Assembly: GCA_021203185.1 (NCBI GenBank)
Contig: JAJQBR010000046.1
Span: 1 to 45,661 of the forward strand
Source of the DNA: Clostridiales bacterium
GTDB taxonomy: Bacteria > Bacillota > Clostridia > Oscillospirales > Oscillospiraceae
Direction of reading: 5' to 3'
Length of the DNA: 45,661 nt
Shown here: in pieces, positions 41,193-45,661 of the stretch
Position numbering within the stretch: the stretch's first letter is position 1
Layout of the letters: every line of letters begins with the position of its first letter
The notes under the pieces: generated by a model
The model's input: only the letters and a program-made list of their open reading frames with translations
What the model was told of the DNA's origin: nothing
The model's database searches: none
Program-made: the position numbers and the translations under genes

Positions 41193-42272
41193 TTATTCAG
41201 CGCTCAGAATGTCGTAAGCGTTAAGAGCCTTGACGCAGGCTTCGTCCATGAAGGTAACCGCTTCTTCGCCATAAATCTGGAAGTTGTTCAGCAGGACGGA
41301 ATCAATCCACTCGTAGTAATCGGCCTCAGCCCAGACGTTCTCGGTAATCTCGATCATGTCGTTGTAGAAGTCCTCGTCGCATCCGGTGTGTGCGGCCAGC
41401 ATACCGCCGCCGGGCAGGATGGAGCTGGAGAAGTCGGTATCAGCGTCCAGTTCAGCAGCCTTGGTGTCGCCAGCCACGGTGGGAACAGTGATGGCGTCGC
41501 CGTTTTCGTCCACGAAGCCGGTGAACTCAGTGTCAGAGAAGGCCAGGATGGGGATCAGAGTGCCAGCCTCGACCTCGTCCTGCGCGGCCTGGGTGGAGCC
41601 AACGAATACGTCGACCTCGCCGTCGGTCAGGCCCTTCTTCTGCTCGGCGCCGCCGTCATAGCCGGAGACGACGGTCACGCTGCCGCCCATCTGAGCCAGC
41701 AGGGAACCCAGCGCCAGATGCGGGTCAGACAGGGGGTTGCCACCGGACATCTTGATGCCCTCGGTCTGGGCTTTCTCCAGGATGCTCTCCAGAGACTGAT
41801 CGGGAGTGGTGTAGAGGATCCAGGTACGGTCGTCGATGGAACCGACAGCAGTAAAGTTGGCACGATCGAAGTCCACTTCCTCGGTGCCGTAGGTAGTACC
41901 CAGGTCGGCACGGTAAGCCAAGCCATAACCGTAGACCAGCAGATCCATGGTGTCGGCGTCCTCATCCGCGAACTGGGTCGCAGCGGAGAAGCCGTCGCCG
42001 CCGGTGACGTTGGTGACGATGAAGTTGTAATCAGACTGAATGGTGTTGGCTACCTGCGCATACTTACGGGCAACCGCGTCAGCGGTGCCGCCGGTGCCGT
42101 AGCCGCAGATGATGGTGACGGTGGTGCCGCCGTTGGAGACGGTTTCTTCCTCTTCCTCGGTAGCGGTGGACGAATCAGTGGTGGTGTCATCGGAGCTGGA
42201 GCTGGAAGAGCTGCAGGCTGCCAGTGACAGGATCATGGCCAGGGCCATAATCAGGGCGAGTAGTTTCTTCAT
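41193..42272 (-). CDS. tctC: Tripartite tricarboxylate transporter substrate-binding lipoprotein, TctC
   Basis: 359 residues. A lipoprotein signal peptide (MKKLLALIMALAMILSLAAC) puts lipidated Cys20 at the outer face of the membrane, followed by a Ser/Thr/Glu-rich linker to about residue 50. The rest is a TctC/Bug-type two-lobe binding protein: IICGYGTGGTADAVARKYAQ is the first ligand loop, ANFTAVGSIDD and SGGNPLSDPHLALG follow. TATGGAGG precedes the ATG at 42272. It captures the substrate for TctAB. The gene is separated from the upstream glycosidase by a structured 267-base gap. Confidence 0.9.
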   Translation of the reverse strand: MKKLLALIMALAMILSLAACSSSSSSSDDTTTDSSTATEEEEETVSNGGTTVTIICGYGTGGTADAVARKYAQVANTIQSDYNFIVTNVTGGDGFSAATQFADEDADTMDLLVYGYGLAYRADLGTTYGTEEVDFDRANFTAVGSIDDRTWILYTTPDQSLESILEKAQTEGIKMSGGNPLSDPHLALGSLLAQMGGSVTVVSGYDGGAEQKKGLTDGEVDVFVGSTQAAQDEVEAGTLIPILAFSDTEFTGFVDENGDAITVPTVAGDTKAAELDADTDFSSSILPGGGMLAAHTGCDEDFYNDMIEITENVWAEADYYEWIDSVLLNNFQIYGEEAVTFMDEACVKALNAYDILSAE

Positions 42273-42539
42273 TTTTTTACCTCCATAAATAAAATGAATT
42301 GTGGGACGACAACACCTCGCACTTCGGCGGCGATTTGTTGTGTGCGAAGCGATTTGGCACGTCAAAGCGAAAAGCTGAGACTAGGAGCGTATCCCCGTGG
42401 GGATCTCAGACTTTTGCCAGATCGTGACGAACCGCTCCAGCATACACGCTGCGGCGCTCTTTGCGCGGTGTTGTCTGGCATATTTCTCCGGCGGGAAGGA
42501 AGCCCCCGCCGTAAAGAACAGGGTTTGAGGGTTTACAGG
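42273..42539 (-). promoter_or_regulatory. Structured gap between GH31 gene and tctC
   Basis: No gene is seen. On the minus strand a CGGCGGG/CCCGCCG hairpin follows the GH31 stop codon. Further on CTGAGA and TCTCAG (42409-42404 and 42380-42375) pair around an inner ATCCCC/GGGGAT stem and are followed by CTTTT, a terminator-like structure. A possible second promoter for tctC would lie beyond it, but no good -35/-10 pair stands out. Confidence 0.4.
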
Positions 42540-44546
42540 TTATTTTGCGTACTTCTCCCGAATCCCGTCCAGCAGGGCGGCCCAGGGAGAGTTTTTCTTG
42601 TAGAACACCGGGGTATCGCCCAGCGGCGCAGCGACAGTGTGGGTTCCCTTGCCGTAGGCTTCGCCGCTCCACAGGTGGAGCCACTCCCCTTCCGGCAGAT
42701 AAACCTCCCAGTCCGTCACGCCGGACTGCCACACCGGGGCCACCAGAATATCCGGCCCCAGCAGGTACTCAAACTGGTTGGTGTAGCACGCCTCGTCGTC
42801 CTCGTTGTGGAGGAACAGGGGCCGCTGAACGGGGAGGCCCTTTTGGGCGTTTTCCGCCGCCAGCGCCTTGAGGCAGGGGGTCAAAGCGGTGTAAATTTTC
42901 ACCAGCCGGGCCAACTGCGCCATGCAGTCCTCATCGTCGTAATACTGGAAGTTCTGCTCCGGGCGGTTGCACTCATGGGTGCGCATGACCAACGTAAAGG
43001 CCGCCATCTCCGCCCAGCGGAGAAACAGCTCTTTGGTGCGGACGTTTTCGTACATGGAGGTGTAGCCGCCAATGTCGCTGTGGGTCAGCCCACAGCCGCT
43101 CATACCGGCGCTGAGGGCGGCGCAGATGACGGTGCAAAGCCCGTCGTGCCGGGAGAAGTCCACCGACTGATCCCCCGCCCACAGCAGTGGGCAATATTTC
43201 TGGCTGCCGGTCCCTCCGGCCCGCATGAAGTAGACCACCTGACCCCACTTGTCGGTTTCCACCAGGGCGTCGTGGTTGCACCTGGCCCACAGAGTCGGCC
43301 AGCGGTTGTGTTCCAGCATGGGGGAATTGCCGCTGGCAAGGCAGATGTCATCGGTGGGGAGGTATTCCCCAAAGTCGCACATATAGCCGTCCATGCCGAT
43401 GTCCAGCATATTCTTTTTGATGACGTTGTCCTTATACCAGGCGTAAGCCTTGGGGTCAGTCAGGTCAATGACGCCACATTCAAACTCCCCGAAGTCCACC
43501 AGATAGGTGCTGCCGTCGGCGCGTTTGGCGAAAACGTCCGCCTTCTCCGCCGCCGGGAACAGATCGCCGCCGGTGCAGAGATAGGGGCTGATGTAGCCCA
43601 GGAAACGGATGCCCCTTTTGTGCAGCGCGGCAATTTGTCCCGGCAAATCGGGATACAGCGCCGTGTTGTAATGCCAGTCCCAGCGCAGCCGCTTGCCAAA
43701 GGAGGTGTAGCGGATACCGGCCCAATCCTGGCACCACACGCCGGAGACGGGAATCCCCGCCGCAATAGTTCTGTCCACCAGACCAAAGGACCGCACGCTG
43801 CCCCCCTGAACGCCTACGATGAGACCGTTATAAATCCAGTCAGGCAGTTCCGGTTGATGGCCCAGGAGAGCGGTCAGTTTCTCCAGCAGCGCCGGAAAGG
43901 TCTCCGCCGCCTCAATGCGGATGCTGGCCGGAACCTGCCAGAATTGCAGCTCGTGGAAGGTTTCGTTGCGGAAGTCGAAGTCCGCATAGGAGGATGCGTC
44001 CGCGTGGAGGTAATAGTGCCGGGAGGACACGAAGGTGGGCTGGGGATAGTTGGTGTTGTAGTAGTCGCCGCCACCCTTGCAGTCCTGGTCGTACCGCCAG
44101 GTCAGGTAGGTGGATTTGTCCCGTCCCACCCCCGGCTCAGAGGTCCACAGGGGGAAATGACGGCCCCGCAGGTCGAAATAAGACATCTGCTCGCCGCAGC
44201 CGTAGCAATGCTCTCCCTGTTCCGCCTGAACGCGGAACCAAAAGCGGTTGACAGCGGGGTTTTTCTGCGCAAAGGTCAGGGTGACGCAGTCCCCATCCTG
44301 CCGGACGAGGGCGGTCAGTTCATTTTCAAAGTTCAGCAGCAGACCGTCTTTGGTCTGCTCCGCGTCGGATATCATCAGGGGGCGGCGCTCGGTGACATAG
44401 TCTCCGATGGTGAAGTTGCCCCGGTACATCTCCACCGATTCGCTGCCCTGGCCCACATAAATCATGGGGCAGGCTTTTGTTGAGGTTAAAAGGGTATGTT
44501 TGCCGTATTGCAGGGTAAGATCCAGGCCATTGCGAATGAGTTCCAT
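42540..44546 (-). CDS. GH31 sulfoquinovosidase (YihQ/SftG-like)
   Basis: 668 residues, close to the 678 of E. coli YihQ. It should cleave alpha-sulfoquinovosyl glycosides such as sulfoquinovosyl glycerol. Nucleophile Asp391 is in MCDFGEYLPTD and acid/base Asp459 in LLWAGDQSVD. The sulfonate-binding residues of YihQ (Gln288, Arg301, Trp304, Tyr508) have counterparts at Gln273 (WCQDW), Arg286 (FGKRLRW), Trp289 and Tyr495 (HSDIGGYT), with a constant offset of 13-15. No signal peptide, so cytoplasmic: glycosides must be imported intact. ATG 44546 follows GAGAGGT; a longer frame to 44693 is rejected. It follows DUF4867 after 56 bases. Confidence 0.88.
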   Translation of the reverse strand: MELIRNGLDLTLQYGKHTLLTSTKACPMIYVGQGSESVEMYRGNFTIGDYVTERRPLMISDAEQTKDGLLLNFENELTALVRQDGDCVTLTFAQKNPAVNRFWFRVQAEQGEHCYGCGEQMSYFDLRGRHFPLWTSEPGVGRDKSTYLTWRYDQDCKGGGDYYNTNYPQPTFVSSRHYYLHADASSYADFDFRNETFHELQFWQVPASIRIEAAETFPALLEKLTALLGHQPELPDWIYNGLIVGVQGGSVRSFGLVDRTIAAGIPVSGVWCQDWAGIRYTSFGKRLRWDWHYNTALYPDLPGQIAALHKRGIRFLGYISPYLCTGGDLFPAAEKADVFAKRADGSTYLVDFGEFECGVIDLTDPKAYAWYKDNVIKKNMLDIGMDGYMCDFGEYLPTDDICLASGNSPMLEHNRWPTLWARCNHDALVETDKWGQVVYFMRAGGTGSQKYCPLLWAGDQSVDFSRHDGLCTVICAALSAGMSGCGLTHSDIGGYTSMYENVRTKELFLRWAEMAAFTLVMRTHECNRPEQNFQYYDDEDCMAQLARLVKIYTALTPCLKALAAENAQKGLPVQRPLFLHNEDDEACYTNQFEYLLGPDILVAPVWQSGVTDWEVYLPEGEWLHLWSGEAYGKGTHTVAAPLGDTPVFYKKNSPWAALLDGIREKYAK

Positions 44547-44602
44547 AAGTAAGACCTCTCTTTTCTCTGGACACGAATGTGCCTCATTAATAATCAAAAC
44601 AA

Positions 44603-45271
44603 TTAATAATAAAGCACTTTGTTCTCTCCCAAAAGACCGGGGAAAGCTCCCTGGCGGATGAGCGGCTCCCGCTCCGGGTGGGCAATGACCCATTTGTTGG
44701 TCTGGAGGAGCAGACGGCTCTCCGGGTCAGCGGCGACGGCTTTTTCCGCCAACGGCGTGTTAGTCCCACAGGGCAAAACGACAATCGCCTTGAACCCCTC
44801 ATCCGTCACCCGGCAGGGGGACAGGTGCAGTGTGGTCTGGTACAGCTCGATGGCAGTTCCCTGCTCCACGAAGAACACCTCAGCGTCCTCCACCCGGTAG
44901 GTGTTATCCTGGATCAGCCAGACGTGGCCCAGCACCAGCATCAGGTCGGTGACGGCCACGTTGATCTCGCTGCCCTTGTGGTACTCAAAGCCGTTATAGG
45001 TGGTGTTGCGCCCGTTGCAGTAGCCCACCTGGATGGGCATTCCGCCGTAAAACACCGCTTGCAGCTGCTCTGTCACGGGATCCTGCTCCATCTCCGGCAC
45101 TGAGGCCAGGTAGATGTTCCCATTTTCCGGGATGGGGGTTTGCTGCTCCATATACGCAGTCAGGCCGGAGAAATCATAGCCTTCGATCACACGCCCGTAG
45201 GTGGCAAAGGCAGGCTCCCGGACAGAGCGCACAGGGACATCGTTGACCTGGTTCAGCCGTTCGAGGGTCAT
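44603..45271 (-). CDS. DUF4867 family protein (SftX-like)
   Basis: 222 residues. The motifs FEYHKGSEINVAVTDLML and a cupin-like series (VEDAEVFFVEQGTAIELYQTTLHLSPC) match DUF4867, a family of unknown function. As I recall, a DUF4867 gene (sftX) accompanies the transaldolase-type sulfoglycolysis genes of Firmicutes. A cupin fold could suit a sugar mutarotase, isomerase or binding protein; this is a guess. ATG 45271 has AAGGAG 10 bases upstream; a longer frame to 45403 is rejected. First gene visible in the unit, about 270 bases downstream of a strong promoter. Confidence 0.78.
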   Translation of the reverse strand: MTLERLNQVNDVPVRSVREPAFATYGRVIEGYDFSGLTAYMEQQTPIPENGNIYLASVPEMEQDPVTEQLQAVFYGGMPIQVGYCNGRNTTYNGFEYHKGSEINVAVTDLMLVLGHVWLIQDNTYRVEDAEVFFVEQGTAIELYQTTLHLSPCRVTDEGFKAIVVLPCGTNTPLAEKAVAADPESRLLLQTNKWVIAHPEREPLIRQGAFPGLLGENKVLYY

Positions 45272-45539
45272 ATTTGTTCCACTCCTTCTCTCCCCGCTCC
45301 CCTTTATGCAGGGGAAACACGGTCCCTCGTTCCTGCGTATTACATCATACTTCCAATTTTTCAGTTTCGCTAATACAAAAAAACAGTATCTCGATATCAA
45401 CAAAAACTATAGCATAGGACGATCTGCGGGGCGGAATTATAATTATTTTATTGAATTAATTAACCTTTTCTGAAAAAATCACGTTGGCCTTTCCATTTCT
45501 GGTGGCAATATGACCAATCGCTCTCGGTTTCTATCCCTT

Positions 45540-45568
45540 AATATATAGTTATTTTGCACCATTGTCAA
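45540..45568 (-). promoter_or_regulatory. Near-consensus promoter of the sulfoquinovose-type locus
   Basis: On the minus strand TTGACA (45568-45563), a 17-base spacer and TATATT (45545-45540). The region 45272-45661 has no gene; it is much more AT-rich than its neighbours. An alternative TTGATA followed by a TGTATT-like box lies nearer the gene (about 45392-45367), and the dyad-like CTCGATATCAAC at 45391-45402 could be an operator. GGACTTTT (45597-45604) and AAAAGTCC near 45633-45640 form an inverted repeat, possibly the terminator of the gene beyond the window. Confidence 0.68.
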
Positions 45569-45661
45569 GGGCGAATTTGATTTGATTTTCGTTTCGGACT
45601 TTTCACTAAATTCTTTCAATCTTTTTTGTGCAAAAGTCCCATAGTGAGCAGGCCACTTTTC

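Noticed and set aside
42294-44483. A 729-codon plus-strand frame opposite the GH31 gene
   Set aside because: Antisense shadow of a gene with intact catalytic motifs; no ribosome binding site and no recognisable domain.

Overview
The window reads as chromosomal DNA of a GC-rich, anaerobic, spore-forming Bacillota, most likely an Oscillospiraceae-type gut clostridium. I infer this from Firmicutes gene orders (tig-clpP-clpX-lon-ysxC; rplS-ylqF-rnhB-yraN; a spoIVFB-like protease beside the TIGR03960/TIGR03936 pair), a Gram-positive lipoprotein signal, strong GGAGG ribosome binding sites and high GC in third codon positions. No rRNA, tRNA, CRISPR array, intact insertion sequence or prophage gene was seen.

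Layout. 1-7.1 kb holds assorted genes: the end of a heparanase-like GH79 enzyme, a DUF6512 membrane protein, hypB, cysE, ruvX with a DUF1292 gene, a D-lyxose isomerase, a PAP2 phosphatase and a glycosyltransferase. 7.1-17.0 kb is purine synthesis: a promoter and structured leader, then purE-purC-purF-purM-purN-DUF1796-purO-purH, a terminator, a MITE-like element, dCMP deaminase and purD. IMP formation is split between a stand-alone AICAR transformylase and an archaeal-type PurO cyclohydrolase. 17.0-30.1 kb lies on the minus strand: an S51 peptidase; ysxC, lon, clpX, clpP and tig (protein quality control); a phosphoesterase, threonine synthase and dipeptidase; then yraN, rnhB, ylqF and rplS. 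30.3-34.2 kb on the plus strand carries a spoIVFA/spoIVFB-like pair and the TIGR03960/TIGR03936 pair. 34.3-37.3 kb is a LytTR/GHKL two-component system followed by a receiver-like protein that lacks the phosphorylation residues; a 17-base motif is shared by both upstream regions.

37.3-45.6 kb on the minus strand is the most interesting part: DUF4867 protein, GH31 glycosidase, a complete tripartite tricarboxylate-type transporter (tctC-tctB-tctA) and a fucose-isomerase-fold isomerase, lying between a near-consensus promoter and a strong terminator. The GH31 enzyme keeps every residue I know to define sulfoquinovosidases. With DUF4867 and the isomerase this points to a sulfoquinovose (plant sulfolipid sugar) uptake and degradation locus of the transaldolase type, with an unexpected transporter family. 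The transaldolase and sulfolactaldehyde reductase are not in the window.

Two families of non-coding repeats are scattered through the window. Four elements of about 160-180 bp have arms built of TTAGCTN-like heptamers; these arms supply the stop codons of three genes. Two MITE-like elements share a 48-base core but have different terminal inverted repeats.
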